Counted from the first letter of the stretch, positions 18,283 to 27,913 are shown. The stretch is DNA of 64,000 nt from Thermomicrobiales bacterium (GCA_023957115.1 JAMLHN010000002.1:173415-237414), one strand, 5' to 3'. The notes: generated by a model from the sequence alone, not told the origin. A program made the numbers and translations.

Positions 18283-19713
18283 TTATCGATGGTAACGAGC
18301 GGGGCCGAGACCGCCGTCCTTGTTGAGCTTGCGATTAAGGTGCAGCCCCTCGAGGACAAATTCGACCGCCGAAGCCACGGCGGCCGGATTGCCGCCGACC
18401 TGCAATTTGTCCACGGCTTCCTTCATACCGTCGAGATGGCTGAGCTGGAGCACGTAGTCCATCGACGGCATCAGCTCAGACGCGTCAACCGTCAAGCCGT
18501 TCTCGAACGCCTGCACGAGCTGATCGAATTGCCGAACCGAGAAGTGCCGGTTGAACGTGGCGACAATGGCGCCGGCCAGCAATTTGCCCACGATCTGCTC
18601 TTCGCGCACCTCGCCGATCGTCTCGAGCTCGATCTTGCCAGTAGTCGAGGACTGCACGGCCACCAGATCGGAGACCCGCGGCACCGCACTACGCTCGCCC
18701 AATCGAAGCGAACGCCGGGTCGCGTTCGAGATCAGATTCTCGTAGTTGGCGGAGCTCATGCGTACCGAGACGCCCGATCGCTGAGAGACATCGGGCGACC
18801 GCCGGGCAAGATGCGTAAGCTCGGCGACGATCTCCTTCATGAATTGTGGAACGGAAACCTCGATACCCTCGGTGGGGAAGATCGAACGCTCCTGGTCCAT
18901 GATCTCGATCTCGAGCTCGATCGTTTCCGGATAATGCGTGCGAATCTGCGAACCGTACCGATCCTTGAGCGGGGTAATGATGCGTCCGCGATTCGTGTAA
19001 TCCTCCGGATTGGCCGACGCAACCACGAACACATCGAGCGGCAAGCGGATCTTGTATCCGCGGATCTGGACGTCACGCTCTTCCATGATGTTGAGCAGCC
19101 CAACCTGGATTCGCTCGGCCAGATCCGGCAGCTCATTCAGATTGAAAATGCCCCGATTGGTGCGGGGGATCAAGCCATAGGAGATCGTCAGCTCATCGGA
19201 AAGGTAGCGCCCCTCAGCCACCTTGATGGGATCGACCTCGCCGATGAGGTCGGCAATAGTCGTATCCGGTGTAGCCAGCTTTTCACCATAGCGCCGTGAA
19301 CGATGGAGCCAGTCGATCGGCGTCTTGTCGCCGGTCTCGGCCACCCGGTCCAGAGCGAAACGCGAGATTGGGTTCAACGGGTCGTCGTTGATCTCAGACC
19401 CGGCGATGATGGGGATCCATTCGTCGAGCAACTGCGTCATGCTGCGCGCCAGCCGCGTCTTAGCCTGACCGCGCTCTCCCAGGAAGATGATGTCCTGCCC
19501 GGAAAGAATCGCGTTCTCGATCTGGGGAATCACCGTCAGCTCGTAGCCGACGACGCCCGGAAACAGCGAATCGCCTTTCCGAATCATGGCGATCAGATTG
19601 GCGCACATCTCTTCGCGAACGGAACGAGAGATATACCCGCTCTTCTTGAGGGCGCCCAGGGTCGCAATCGAAGGTGCCTTGGTCTGGATAACGGTCGTGT
19701 CGTTGATGCTCAT
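18283..19713 (-). CDS. MoxR/ChlI-like AAA+ ATPase
   Basis: A 476-residue AAA+ protein resembling magnesium-chelatase subunit I and MoxR ATPases. Walker A is GERGQAKTRLAR (Ala replaces the usual Ser/Gly before Lys-Thr). A GIFNLNELPDL segment occupies the Walker B/insert-loop region, and DVFVVASANPEDYTNRGRI contains sensor 1. The C-terminal lid helices follow. I start at the ATG at 19713 (MSINDTTVIQTK); the frame is open further upstream but Arg/Pro-rich and probably untranslated. It is 72 bases ahead of the VWA gene on the same strand, an operon in which the ATPase remodels or loads a client recruited by the VWA partner. Confidence 0.8.
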   Translation of the reverse strand: MSINDTTVIQTKAPSIATLGALKKSGYISRSVREEMCANLIAMIRKGDSLFPGVVGYELTVIPQIENAILSGQDIIFLGERGQAKTRLARSMTQLLDEWIPIIAGSEINDDPLNPISRFALDRVAETGDKTPIDWLHRSRRYGEKLATPDTTIADLIGEVDPIKVAEGRYLSDELTISYGLIPRTNRGIFNLNELPDLAERIQVGLLNIMEERDVQIRGYKIRLPLDVFVVASANPEDYTNRGRIITPLKDRYGSQIRTHYPETIELEIEIMDQERSIFPTEGIEVSVPQFMKEIVAELTHLARRSPDVSQRSGVSVRMSSANYENLISNATRRSLRLGERSAVPRVSDLVAVQSSTTGKIELETIGEVREEQIVGKLLAGAIVATFNRHFSVRQFDQLVQAFENGLTVDASELMPSMDYVLQLSHLDGMKEAVDKLQVGGNPAAVASAVEFVLEGLHLNRKLNKDGGLGPARYHR

Positions 19714-19990
19714 TGGGTGGGGATTGCCTCGTTGTGGAAGGTCATCGGGAGCGATCCGATTCCGCCGAGCCGCCGGTCGGCTGTCTGGGGCGACGGGGTC
19801 AGGGGAAATCGTCCTTTTAAGAGTACCCGCAGACGCGGCAAAGGGAGACCTGATCGAATGGGGAGGAGGGCGACGGTGGAGTCTTGGGTCCGAGTCCGGA
19901 GCCCTGAGAAGATGGCGAACTTTACCGCACGCAAATTGACAAGGCAGACGATTGCTCTGGACACCAGACTCAGCGCCCACAACACCACCG

Positions 19991-21019
19991 TTACGCGTCG
20001 TGTTCCTCGTGGATGGAAGAGATATACGGAAGCCGCGTGAACTGGGGATACGACGCCAGCCCATAGCCAACCAGGACTTCATCGGGCGCTTTGAATCCCA
20101 CGAAATCGAGCGGGATGTCGATGATCCTGGCATCCTCACGGTCGAGCAACGTACAGATGCGCACACTGCGAGCGCCCCGGCTCCGTAGCCAATCGGTGAC
20201 CGACACGAGACTCAACCCGCTGCTGACGATGTCGGCCACGAGCACTACGTCACGTCCTGTCACGGGCGCCTGCAGCATCTGTCCGATCCGAACGCGACTC
20301 TCGCCGCCATTGTGACCGTAACGTGAAAGGGTGAGCCGGTCGCTGGTGACACAGCACTCATGCTCATCCAGGGCGGCAATCAGATCGGAAAGAAACTGCT
20401 TCGATCCGTTGCCCATACCAATCAGGTGGAGCGGAGCATTGCGCCCCGCAAGACGAGATTCGTCGCGCAGCACGGCCAGGCGCGTTCCGGTTTCATGAAT
20501 CTCGGTGGCCAACGCGGAGATCCGCTCCTGAATCAGAAGCTCTTCGAAAATGGCATTGCCGAGCACCGGGTGGACGACCTGATCTGGCGACGGATAGGAG
20601 CCGATCAAACGATCGTAGTCCTTTCGGTAGAGCAGCTTGATATGAATCGACGGAAAGCTCTCTCGCAGGCGGCGAATCTTTCGATTCTTGCGCGTCACGA
20701 GCCGTTGCCGCATCGTGGTCAGCTCGATGTAGAGATCGTGATCCGGAAGATAGAAGTCGGGCGTGATCTGCTCCGCCGGCCGCCCATCCTCGCGGAGCTC
20801 CAGATGAAACGTCGTCGGCTCGTAGACCCAGCGGATGCCATAGAACGACAGGATACGCGCGAGGTCCCGCTCAGCCGGATGTGCGAAGTCGCGCGCTTCG
20901 ACCGAGAGGAAAAGCTCCCTCCCCTGCTGAGCGAGCGACCAGTCCGACCGGCGATGACTCGCCACCGCGCCCGGCGGTGTCCTGAACAGAACCGCTGCTT
21001 CCCCTGTCCCCACGTCCAT
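19991..21019 (-). CDS. Fusion of a PD-(D/E)XK-like domain with a hypoxanthine-type phosphoribosyltransferase
   Basis: About 342 residues. The N-terminal half (about 60-150) reads AERDLARILSFYGIRWVYEP, then ITPDFYLPDHDLYIELTT and TRKNRKIRRL. The order PD...E...K resembles a PD-(D/E)XK nuclease core. The C-terminal half (about 170-342) is a type I phosphoribosyltransferase. Its PRPP loop is VVLVADIVSSGLSL, where the usual acidic pair is reduced to Ala-Asp, and FVGFKAPDEVLVGYGL matches the HPRT/Hpt late motif. The start at 21019 is chosen because MDVGTGEAAV begins a normal protein sequence. The transferase domain predicts purine salvage (base plus PRPP to nucleotide). The role of the nuclease-like domain is unknown, and its catalytic competence is uncertain. 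Confidence 0.7.
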   Translation of the reverse strand: MDVGTGEAAVLFRTPPGAVASHRRSDWSLAQQGRELFLSVEARDFAHPAERDLARILSFYGIRWVYEPTTFHLELREDGRPAEQITPDFYLPDHDLYIELTTMRQRLVTRKNRKIRRLRESFPSIHIKLLYRKDYDRLIGSYPSPDQVVHPVLGNAIFEELLIQERISALATEIHETGTRLAVLRDESRLAGRNAPLHLIGMGNGSKQFLSDLIAALDEHECCVTSDRLTLSRYGHNGGESRVRIGQMLQAPVTGRDVVLVADIVSSGLSLVSVTDWLRSRGARSVRICTLLDREDARIIDIPLDFVGFKAPDEVLVGYGLASYPQFTRLPYISSIHEEHDA

Positions 21020-21398
21020 ACCTCGATTTCTCGTTACGTGGCGCCCCGCCATGAAGCCTGAACGGCCATCAAACGGCTGACGATCGGCCAGCAAGCGCGA
21101 CCATCGAGCACCGAATTTTGCATATCAACGCGGGGGGCGTTTCTGGATTTTGGCACATGTTGTTGCATGCCGCAACACGTGTCATGGGGTCACCAAATCA
21201 GACCGTCACGATGCCCAATCTGTTCGCTGCCAGCGTACCAGATTCGTCGCGTCCGGACGCGTGAATTCTCAGGAATGTCTCAGGTGACGCAGATCTTCCG
21301 CGCAGCATTGCGGTGACATTGGGGCAACGACGATTCTCGCGGTCCCGGAGTGCGACGAGTGCCATATCATTCCGCCGGACTTGGCGAGGGGACTGCTG
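21020..21398. other. Divergent intergenic region with an imperfect dyad
   Basis: About 380 bases between the phosphoribosyltransferase fusion and corA. The main structure is around 21154-21184, where GTTGC and GCAAC (21062-type arms at 21162-21166 and 21172-21176) are nested in ACATGTTG...CAACACGTGT. It could be an operator serving either gene. No riboswitch or small gene was recognised. Confidence 0.4.
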
Positions 21399-22421
21399 AT
21401 GATCGTCAACAACTCGATTTATGTCGATGGGAAATGGGCGGCATCACCCGAGACCGTCGAAGAGACCACCGAGCTTCAACGCACCCTCCATGGAATGGCG
21501 TGGCTCGGGCTCTATGAGCCGTCCGAACCTGAGTTCGAGCGCGTGGCCCGGGAATTCCACATCCACGAGCTCGCGGTCGAGGACGCCGTCCAGGCTCATC
21601 AACGCCCGAAGATCGAGCGATATGGATCGCTCGTTTTCGTCGTGCTCCGAACCGCCCACTACGTCGACCCGAGCGAGATCATCGACTTTGGTGAAATCCA
21701 TCTCTTCATCGGGGCGGATTTCGTCATCACCGTTCGACACGGCGCCTGGCCCGATCTGCAACAGGTCCGCCAGCGGCTGGAGAGCACACCAGAGCTGCTG
21801 GCCCTTGGCCCAGCGGCCGTGCTCTACGGGGTCATGGATCAGGTCGCGGACGAGTACCGTTCGGTGGTCAACGACCTGGAACACGATATCGACGAAATCG
21901 AGATCGAGGTTTTTGGCGGCGAACCCGACGTATCGAAACGCACGTACTCGCTGGCGCGCGAAGTCATTGGATTCCAGCGTGCGGTCGACCCGCTCATCGG
22001 TATGCTCTCGGCCATCCGCGCCGATCGGACCGGCATGACCATCGATCCGAACCTGAACGAATATTTTCGCGACGTGCAGGATCATGTCGTTCAAATGCAG
22101 GAGCAGGTTCAGGCGTACCGCGACATTCTGCAAAACGTCCTCAGTGTGAATCTGGCGATCGTCGGGCTTCAGCAAAACGAAGATATCCAGCGCCTCTCCG
22201 AAATCGCGATCAAACAGAACGATGAAGTCAAGAAGATCTCCGCCTGGGCGGCAATTCTCTTTGCGCCCACCCTGGTGGGCACGATCTACGGCATGAACTT
22301 CGACTCCATGCCCGAGCTGCACTGGGGATTTGGCTACCCATTGGCGCTCGTCATGATGCTCTCGGTCAGCATCGTGCTCTGGTTTGTCTTTCGGCGAAAG
22401 GGATGGCTCTCGTCCGAGTGA
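21399..22421 (+). CDS. corA: CorA-family magnesium/cobalt transporter
   Basis: A 340-residue protein with the large N-terminal cytoplasmic funnel domain and two C-terminal membrane helices. The first helix ends in the selectivity motif YGMNF, and the last is LALVMMLSVSIVLWFVF with a basic tail (RRKGW). ATG at 21399 follows GAGGGGACT; an upstream GTG-type start at 21381 has poorer support. The family forms a pentameric channel for Mg2+ (also Co2+, Ni2+). It stands alone. The CNNM-type proteins nearby at 25.3-27.7 kb are also linked to divalent-cation handling. Confidence 0.9.
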   Translation: MIVNNSIYVDGKWAASPETVEETTELQRTLHGMAWLGLYEPSEPEFERVAREFHIHELAVEDAVQAHQRPKIERYGSLVFVVLRTAHYVDPSEIIDFGEIHLFIGADFVITVRHGAWPDLQQVRQRLESTPELLALGPAAVLYGVMDQVADEYRSVVNDLEHDIDEIEIEVFGGEPDVSKRTYSLAREVIGFQRAVDPLIGMLSAIRADRTGMTIDPNLNEYFRDVQDHVVQMQEQVQAYRDILQNVLSVNLAIVGLQQNEDIQRLSEIAIKQNDEVKKISAWAAILFAPTLVGTIYGMNFDSMPELHWGFGYPLALVMMLSVSIVLWFVFRRKGWLSSE

Positions 22422-22630
22422 ATGGAGAGATGTCCTGGGTGGATCGGCTCGACGTTTGCGTGGAATGAGCTCCTCAGCGCACCGGCTTCGAAACGGCGCC
22501 GATGGCAGCTCGTGTTTTCGGGCAATCCGCCGCGGGATATTCGATTCGACAGCGGCACGCAAGTGTAGGAAGATCAACTCCCAGATATGTGCGGGATGCG
22601 TCCCCGTCTTACAAGTCGAGAGGGTGAGCC

Positions 22631-24001
22631 ATGGCAGACGATCGAACGACGAAATACGTCCTGAATGAAGAGAACCTTTCCGAAGCCTGGTACAACATCC
22701 AGGCAGACCTTCCCACCCCAATGGCTCCGCCCTTGCATCCGGGTACCGGTCAGCCAATTGGCCCCGGCGATCTCGCTCCCCTCTTCCCGATGGATCTGAT
22801 CCTGCAGGAAGTGAGCCAGGAGCGATATATCGAGATTCCACAGGCGGTGCAGGATGTCTACCGGCTCTGGCGGCCGACTCCGCTCTATCGCGCGCGCGGG
22901 CTGGAGAAGTCGCTGGAGCTGCCCGACCGCGTCAAGATCTTCTACAAATACGAAGGCGTCAGCCCCTCAGGAAGCCACAAACCCAACACCGCGGTTCCGC
23001 AGGCGTATTACAACAAGATTGCCGGGGTGACCCGCATTGCCACCGAAACCGGCGCCGGGCAATGGGGCAGCTCACTGGCAATGGCCTGTGCGTTCTTCGG
23101 GATCGATCTGAAGGTCTACATGGTCAAGATCTCCTATGCGCAGAAGCCATATCGGCGCGCCATGATGGAGACCTGGGGAGCCGAGTGTGTCGCCAGTCCG
23201 AGCATGGACACCAATGCCGGCCGCGCGATCCTGGATGCCGATCCCGATTCGACCGGATCGCTGGGGATCGCGATCTCCGAAGCGGTCGAAGACACCGCCA
23301 CCCGGGAAGACACCAAGTACTCGCTCGGTTCCGTGCTCAATCACGTGCTGATGCACCAGACGGTCATCGGACAGGAAGCGATCAAACAGCTCGAGATGGC
23401 CGGCGCCGAGCCGGATGTGATCATCGGCTGCGCCGGTGGAGGCTCCAATTTCGCCGGGCTGATCCTCCCCTTCATGCCGGCCAAGTTCGCCGGCGGCAAG
23501 GCGCGAATCATCGCGGTGGAACCGGCTGCCTGCCCGACATTGACCCGCGGCGTCTATACGTATGACTTCGGCGATACGGCCGGCATGACGCCGTTGCTCA
23601 AGATGCACACGCTCGGTCATACGTTCATGCCGGCCGGTATTCATGCCGGCGGCCTCCGGTACCACGGCATGGCGCCACTGGTAAGCCACCTCTTCGATCT
23701 CGGCTACCTGGAGGCGCAGTCGGTCAAGCAGGTTGCCGCCTTCGAAGCGGCCATCATGTTTGCGCGATCCGAGGGCATCATCCCGGCGCCGGAGCCGACG
23801 CACGCCATTCGAGTGGCCATCGATGAGGCGCTGCTGGCCAAAGAATCGGGCGAAGCGAAGACGATCCTCTTCAACCTTTCCGGACACGGCTCGGTCGACA
23901 TGGCGGCCTATGACACGTACCTTTCGGGATCGCTGCAGGATTACGAGCACCCGGCCGAAGCGATCGAAGAAGCGATGACGCACATTCCGTCGCGCGCATA
24001 G
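22631..24001 (+). CDS. TrpB2-type pyridoxal-phosphate enzyme (tryptophan synthase beta-like)
   Basis: 456 residues, the length of the TrpB2 class (longer than TrpB1, about 400). The PLP lysine lies in [11 protein letters not shown], and the phosphate-binding glycine loop is [11 protein letters not shown]. The N-terminal [14 protein letters not shown] and the late [16 protein letters not shown] are characteristic of TrpB2. The enzyme makes L-tryptophan from serine and indole. No trpA or other trp gene is near, consistent with TrpB2 often standing apart from the trp operon and scavenging indole. ATG at 22631 is preceded by GAGAGGGTGAGCC. Confidence 0.88.
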   Translation: MADDRTTKYVLNEENLSEAWYNIQADLPTPMAPPLHPGTGQPIGPGDLAPLFPMDLILQEVSQERYIEIPQAVQDVYRLWRPTPLYRARGLEKSLELPDRVKIFYKYEGVSPSGSHKPNTAVPQAYYNKIAGVTRIATETGAGQWGSSLAMACAFFGIDLKVYMVKISYAQKPYRRAMMETWGAECVASPSMDTNAGRAILDADPDSTGSLGIAISEAVEDTATREDTKYSLGSVLNHVLMHQTVIGQEAIKQLEMAGAEPDVIIGCAGGGSNFAGLILPFMPAKFAGGKARIIAVEPAACPTLTRGVYTYDFGDTAGMTPLLKMHTLGHTFMPAGIHAGGLRYHGMAPLVSHLFDLGYLEAQSVKQVAAFEAAIMFARSEGIIPAPEPTHAIRVAIDEALLAKESGEAKTILFNLSGHGSVDMAAYDTYLSGSLQDYEHPAEAIEEAMTHIPSRA

Positions 24002-24050
24002 CATGCTTCGGGCCCAGACGGCTTGAATCCCTATCGCGCAGATTTGAACG

Positions 24051-24082
24051 GCAGAACCCTCCCCGCTTGGGGAGGGTTCTGC
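24051..24082. terminator. Bidirectional terminator between trpB2 and the endonuclease III gene
   Basis: A perfect 14-bp stem (GCAGAACCCTCCCC with its complement) closes a GCTT loop, exactly between the convergent trpB2 stop and the stop at 24083. Neither side has a strong T tract, but the placement fits termination for both transcripts. Confidence 0.7.
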
Positions 24083-24757
24083 TCATCGCGGATTCCTCAC
24101 GCCGGTCTGCTGGCACATGTCGAGGAGAAGACAGGTCGAGCAAACCGGCCGGAGTCTGGTGCAGATCGACTTGCCAAACGGCACCAAACGTTCATTGAGC
24201 TCGAGCCAGCTGGCAGATGGAAAGACCTGCTCCAACGCGATCTGCGTCTGCTCCGGCGTGTTCGTGCGAACGACACCCCAGCGGTTCGCCACTCGGTGAA
24301 CATGAATGTCAACCGGTAGCCGATCTTCGTGACAGGCGATACCCAGCGCGAGCGCGGTGCACTTCGGACCAATGCCCGGAAGCGACAGGAGCACGGCTTC
24401 GTCACAGGGAAGTGCCGAGCCGAATTGCTCGACCGTTACTCGTGCAATCGTGAGAATCTGTGCCGCTTTTCGTTCGTGAAAAGTGGCGGGGGAGATCAGC
24501 GCATCGATCTGATCGGCACTGAGGCCGAGCACGGACTCCGGAGTCGCGGCCACCTCGAAAAGCCGGATCGACGCGGGTAGGCTGACTTCCTCATAGGTGC
24601 GCACGGAGATCATGCAGGCCACCGTCTGTTGAAAGAGTGTGGCGAACCCCCGGTCCCGCAGTTGGAACATGGACGGCGCCGGGAGATGCCGCACCGCTTG
24701 CCGCAAGCGTCGGATCGCCTCGTCGGGATCGAATGGGTGCATGTTATCCGCGGTCAT
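24083..24757 (-). CDS. Endonuclease III-like HhH-GPD DNA glycosylase with 4Fe-4S cluster
   Basis: A 224-residue protein. The helix-hairpin-helix is LPGIGPKCTALALG, with Lys at the catalytic position of Nth and GPKC in place of the usual GRKT. The catalytic aspartate lies in LPVDIHVHRV. The C-terminal cluster ligands have the canonical C-x6-C-x2-C-x5-C spacing (CTRLRPVCSTCLLLDMC). It would excise oxidised pyrimidines in base-excision repair. A MutY, an AlkA and an AlkX homologue are also in this window. The altered hairpin and short length leave open a specialised subfamily. Confidence 0.82.
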   Translation of the reverse strand: MTADNMHPFDPDEAIRRLRQAVRHLPAPSMFQLRDRGFATLFQQTVACMISVRTYEEVSLPASIRLFEVAATPESVLGLSADQIDALISPATFHERKAAQILTIARVTVEQFGSALPCDEAVLLSLPGIGPKCTALALGIACHEDRLPVDIHVHRVANRWGVVRTNTPEQTQIALEQVFPSASWLELNERLVPFGKSICTRLRPVCSTCLLLDMCQQTGVRNPR

Positions 24758-25271
24758 CTACGCCTGCCCAGCCTCTTCCATGCAAGCCAGCCTACTCCGC
24801 GGTGGCGTCCCGTGCAGATTTTGCCGGGACATTTGCTACACTCGTGTCGGTACCCGCGGTCGAGCGACGTTCCCGCGGTAAGGTTCAAATCTGGAGTTCA
24901 TGTGCACGCGGCCGGTTGAATAGCAAAGGCTTCTCGCACCAACCCGAACACTGATTCGGGAACACGTCAACCACAGAGCCGGACCGTCCGCCCGGACGTC
25001 TCGTATTGGCTCCTTGCCGTCCCCGATCGTCTGTCACATCCCGTACATCGTGTGCTGATCGTCGCAGGAATACGCGCCAATAGATGGCGTGATGTTCGCG
25101 ATACCCATTTTCCTTGCCCTTCTCGCTTCGCAGGGGCAGCGAGCACGTGCTGGCTACCGCTTGCTCTAATCATCGGGAGATCGAAATGACTCGTACCTGC
25201 GCCCATTCCGACGCAGACGAACCTCCGTCTACCAAGTACGCAAGCCGCCGTTCGTCGGATGGAATCATTCG
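24758..25271. other. Long intergenic region upstream of the CNNM pair, no gene seen
   Basis: About 510 bases, divergent between the endonuclease III gene and the first CNNM gene. It is long enough for a leader RNA controlling divalent-cation genes. I compared it with what I remember of the M-box (ykoK) and yybP-ykoY motifs and found no match. A short stretch GTACCCGCGGTCGAGCGACGTT and its surroundings can fold locally, without distinctive features. Confidence 0.35.
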
Positions 25272-26639
25272 ATGAACGACTGGCTTGGCGTCGGAATCGG
25301 CATTCTGCTCACCATCGGCACTGGCATGTTCGTCGCAGCCGAGTTTTCGCTTGTCAACCTCGACCGGCGCGAGCTCGAAGCACGTGAGGAACGCGGCGAA
25401 GAAGGGCTTCGTCGTGTCATCGAAGCCGTCAAGATCACATCTACCCACCTGTCCAGTGCACAGCTCGGTATCACCCTCACCACCCTGCTGGCCGGGTACA
25501 CCTTCGAACCGGCAATCAACTCACTTCTTCGCGGCCCCCTCACCGATCTCGGGTTGTCGCAGGGCGGAGCACAGCGGGTCGGTCTCATTGCCGCAATTTC
25601 GATCGCCACGCTCTTCTCCATGATTGCGGGAGAGCTTATTCCCAAGAACTTCGCCCTCGCGTTACCCCTCGCCACGGCAAAAGCCGTCGTTCCCTTCCAG
25701 TCGGCGTTTACCACCGCATTCGAACCGTTGATCGTCCTTTTCAACAACACGGCCAATCGAGTCGTCCGTTCGCTCGGGATCGAACCCAAGGAGGAGCTCT
25801 CGGGCGCTCGCAGCGCGGAAGAGCTGAGCTCGCTGGTCCGGCACTCTGCCCTGGCCGGTTCGCTGGATCAGGATCAGGCAGTGCTCTTGCGTCGCTCGCT
25901 CGAGTTTGCCGAGCACACCGCAAATGAAGTCATGACACCCCGGGTTAGGATGACCACCGTCGCGCGCGACGCGACCGCCGCGGAAATCGTGCATCTGTCG
26001 AGCGAGTCCGGGCACTCGCGCTTTCCGGTGACCGGCGAGAGCATTGACGATATCGTTGGGCTGGTTCACGTCAAACATGCATTCGCGGTGCCGACTCGTG
26101 ACTGGAACAAGGTCTCAGCGGGCGATCTGATGGGTCACGTGGTGCGTGTGCCCGACTCGATCGGCGTCGATGCCCTACTCGGCGAGTTGCGCACCAACGG
26201 CTCACTCATTGCCGTGGTCGTCGACGAGTACGGCGGAACCGCCGGGCTCGTCACCCTGGAAGATCTGGTCGAGGAGCTGGTCGGCGATCTCCAGGACGAG
26301 CACGAAGTCGATGTCGAGGTCATCCAGCGCAACGAGGATTCACTGGTCTTTCCAGCAGCATTGCGGCCCGACGAGCTCCTGGAACAAACCGGAATCGAAG
26401 TTCCAGACGATGGCGAGTACGAGACGGTTGCCGGGTTCATTGCCGAGCAGCTCGAGCGAATCCCGGAGGTCGGGGACGAGGTCGAAACTGAAACGGGCAC
26501 CCTCCGCGTGGTGGAGGTCGATGGCGCCCGCGTCGAGCAAATCGAGTACATCCCATTGGACGTCGAGACCGATCCGGCGTTCGAAACAGAGCACGATCGC
26601 CTGATCGACCAGATTCAGAAGGACGCGCTCGATGGGTGA
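25272..26639 (+). CDS. CNNM/CorC-type membrane protein with CBS pair and transporter-associated domain
   Basis: 455 residues: an N-terminal DUF21/CNNM membrane domain with three or four helices and the motif HLSSAQLGITLTTLLAGY, a CBS-domain pair (about residues 215-340; VDEYGGTAGLVTLEDLVEELVG is split by the usual DEYGG), and a C-terminal CorC_HlyC domain (about 355-440). These proteins, often annotated hemolysin-like, are linked to Mg2+/Co2+ efflux, with CBS domains sensing nucleotides. ATG at 25272. Its stop overlaps the next, paralogous gene by 8 bases, so the two are co-translated and may form a heterodimer. Confidence 0.85.
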   Translation: MNDWLGVGIGILLTIGTGMFVAAEFSLVNLDRRELEAREERGEEGLRRVIEAVKITSTHLSSAQLGITLTTLLAGYTFEPAINSLLRGPLTDLGLSQGGAQRVGLIAAISIATLFSMIAGELIPKNFALALPLATAKAVVPFQSAFTTAFEPLIVLFNNTANRVVRSLGIEPKEELSGARSAEELSSLVRHSALAGSLDQDQAVLLRRSLEFAEHTANEVMTPRVRMTTVARDATAAEIVHLSSESGHSRFPVTGESIDDIVGLVHVKHAFAVPTRDWNKVSAGDLMGHVVRVPDSIGVDALLGELRTNGSLIAVVVDEYGGTAGLVTLEDLVEELVGDLQDEHEVDVEVIQRNEDSLVFPAALRPDELLEQTGIEVPDDGEYETVAGFIAEQLERIPEVGDEVETETGTLRVVEVDGARVEQIEYIPLDVETDPAFETEHDRLIDQIQKDALDG

Positions 26640-27744
26640 GTATTGGTCGGGCCTGATCTGGCTGGCCGTCTTGCTGGCGCTCAATGCATTCTTCGTTGCG
26701 GCTGAGTTCGCTGTGATTTCCGCACGTCGCTCACAGGTCGAGCCCAAAGCGGAAGCCGGGAGCCGGCCGGCGGCCACCGCCCTTTGGGCAATGGAGCATG
26801 CCACGCTCATGCTGGCAACCTGTCAGCTCGGCATCACGGTGTGCTCGCTGGTCATTCTCAATGTCGCCGAACCCTCCATCCACCATCTGCTGGAGATTCC
26901 ATTTGGTGAAACGGGACTTTCCCAGCAAGGCGTCACGCTGGTCTCCTTCGCGGTGGCGTTGGGATTGGTGACCTTTCTGCATGTGGTGTTCGGCGAGATG
27001 GTTCCCAAGAACATCGCCTTCTCCATTCCCGACCGAGCCGTACTCGTGCTTGCGGTTCCCTTGGTGTACATCTCCCGAGTGGTCAAACCAATCATCTGGC
27101 TGCTCAACGAGATCGCCAACAACTTCCTCAGGCTCGTTGGAGTCGAGCCCAAGGATGAAACCACCAGCACGTATACCCTCGACGAGATTGCCACGATCGT
27201 CGAACAGTCGACCGAAGAAGGCCTCTTGGAAGACGAGTCGGGCACGGTGACGGCGACCTTCGAGTTCTCCGGCAAATACGTTGGCGATGTCGAAGTTCCT
27301 ATCGGCTCCCTGGTGATGCTTCCCGAGGACACGACCCCGGCCGGCGTGCAACGCGCGGTCGAGCGGCACGGGTTTTCCAGGTATATCGTTGCGGATCTCA
27401 GCGGTACGCCGATCGGCTACGTCCACGTGAAGGACGTCATGGAGCTTGCCGGCACGCCGGCATTCCATCAGCCAATCCCCTTCGAGCATCTCCGCCCCCT
27501 GGCCAGGCTGCAGCGTTCGGTCGAGATCGAGGACGCGCTCGATCACCTGCGACGCTCGGGTGACCACATCGCCGTCGTTATCGACGAACGAGGCGAAATT
27601 GCGGGAGCCCTCTTCCTGGAAGACATCATTGAAGTACTCGTCGGCGAAGTCTACGACTCGACCCAGCGCGTACGGAGCATTCGTCCGCGCGTTGCTGCCG
27701 CTACGGTCGACCGAGACGCGACGAATCGGGGAGCGCGAAGCTAG
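26632..27744 (+). CDS. CNNM/CorC-type membrane protein, short paralogue
   Basis: 370 residues with the same order as the preceding protein: DUF21 membrane domain (ATLMLATCQLGITVCSLVIL, GEMVPKNIAFSIPDR), then two CBS repeats, ending near the DERGEIAGALFLEDIIEVLVG block. It lacks the C-terminal CorC_HlyC domain and instead ends in a basic Arg-rich tail. It overlaps the upstream gene by 8 bases. Unequal CNNM pairs of this type are common in high-GC bacteria. Divalent-cation transport or its regulation is the family-based expectation. Confidence 0.85.
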   Translation: MGEYWSGLIWLAVLLALNAFFVAAEFAVISARRSQVEPKAEAGSRPAATALWAMEHATLMLATCQLGITVCSLVILNVAEPSIHHLLEIPFGETGLSQQGVTLVSFAVALGLVTFLHVVFGEMVPKNIAFSIPDRAVLVLAVPLVYISRVVKPIIWLLNEIANNFLRLVGVEPKDETTSTYTLDEIATIVEQSTEEGLLEDESGTVTATFEFSGKYVGDVEVPIGSLVMLPEDTTPAGVQRAVERHGFSRYIVADLSGTPIGYVHVKDVMELAGTPAFHQPIPFEHLRPLARLQRSVEIEDALDHLRRSGDHIAVVIDERGEIAGALFLEDIIEVLVGEVYDSTQRVRSIRPRVAAATVDRDATNRGARS

Positions 27745-27913
27745 GTCGGAAGAATCCAGATCCTAGACTTCGCCGTTTCCGGGAGACGATTCCACCCAGT
27801 GCTGAAAGAGGTGCTGGCCGGTAGTCTGCGAGTTGTCGCACCCTGCCCTATGGAATCATCAAAGAGTGAACTGGACTCCCGCACCGTCGGACGAGGAGCT
27901 GGAAAGCGAGGAT

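Noticed and set aside
17272..19299. Long plus-strand open frames opposite the VWA and MoxR genes.
   Set aside because: They mirror the opposite-strand codon pattern of the two well-recognised genes; the peptides are His/Leu/Arg-rich and unfamiliar.
21444..22841. A 465-codon minus-strand frame across corA.
   Set aside because: corA has a diagnostic GMN motif and membrane helices on the plus strand; the antisense translation is Arg/His-rich and unrelated to anything known.
24870..24950. A GGTTCAAATC stretch resembling a tRNA T-arm.
   Set aside because: No acceptor, D or anticodon arm can be drawn around it; I saw no convincing tRNA anywhere in the window.
24758..25271. Possible Mg or Mn riboswitch upstream of the CNNM pair.
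   Set aside because: The conserved cores of the M-box and yybP-ykoY motifs as I know them are not present; kept only as an uncharacterised leader.
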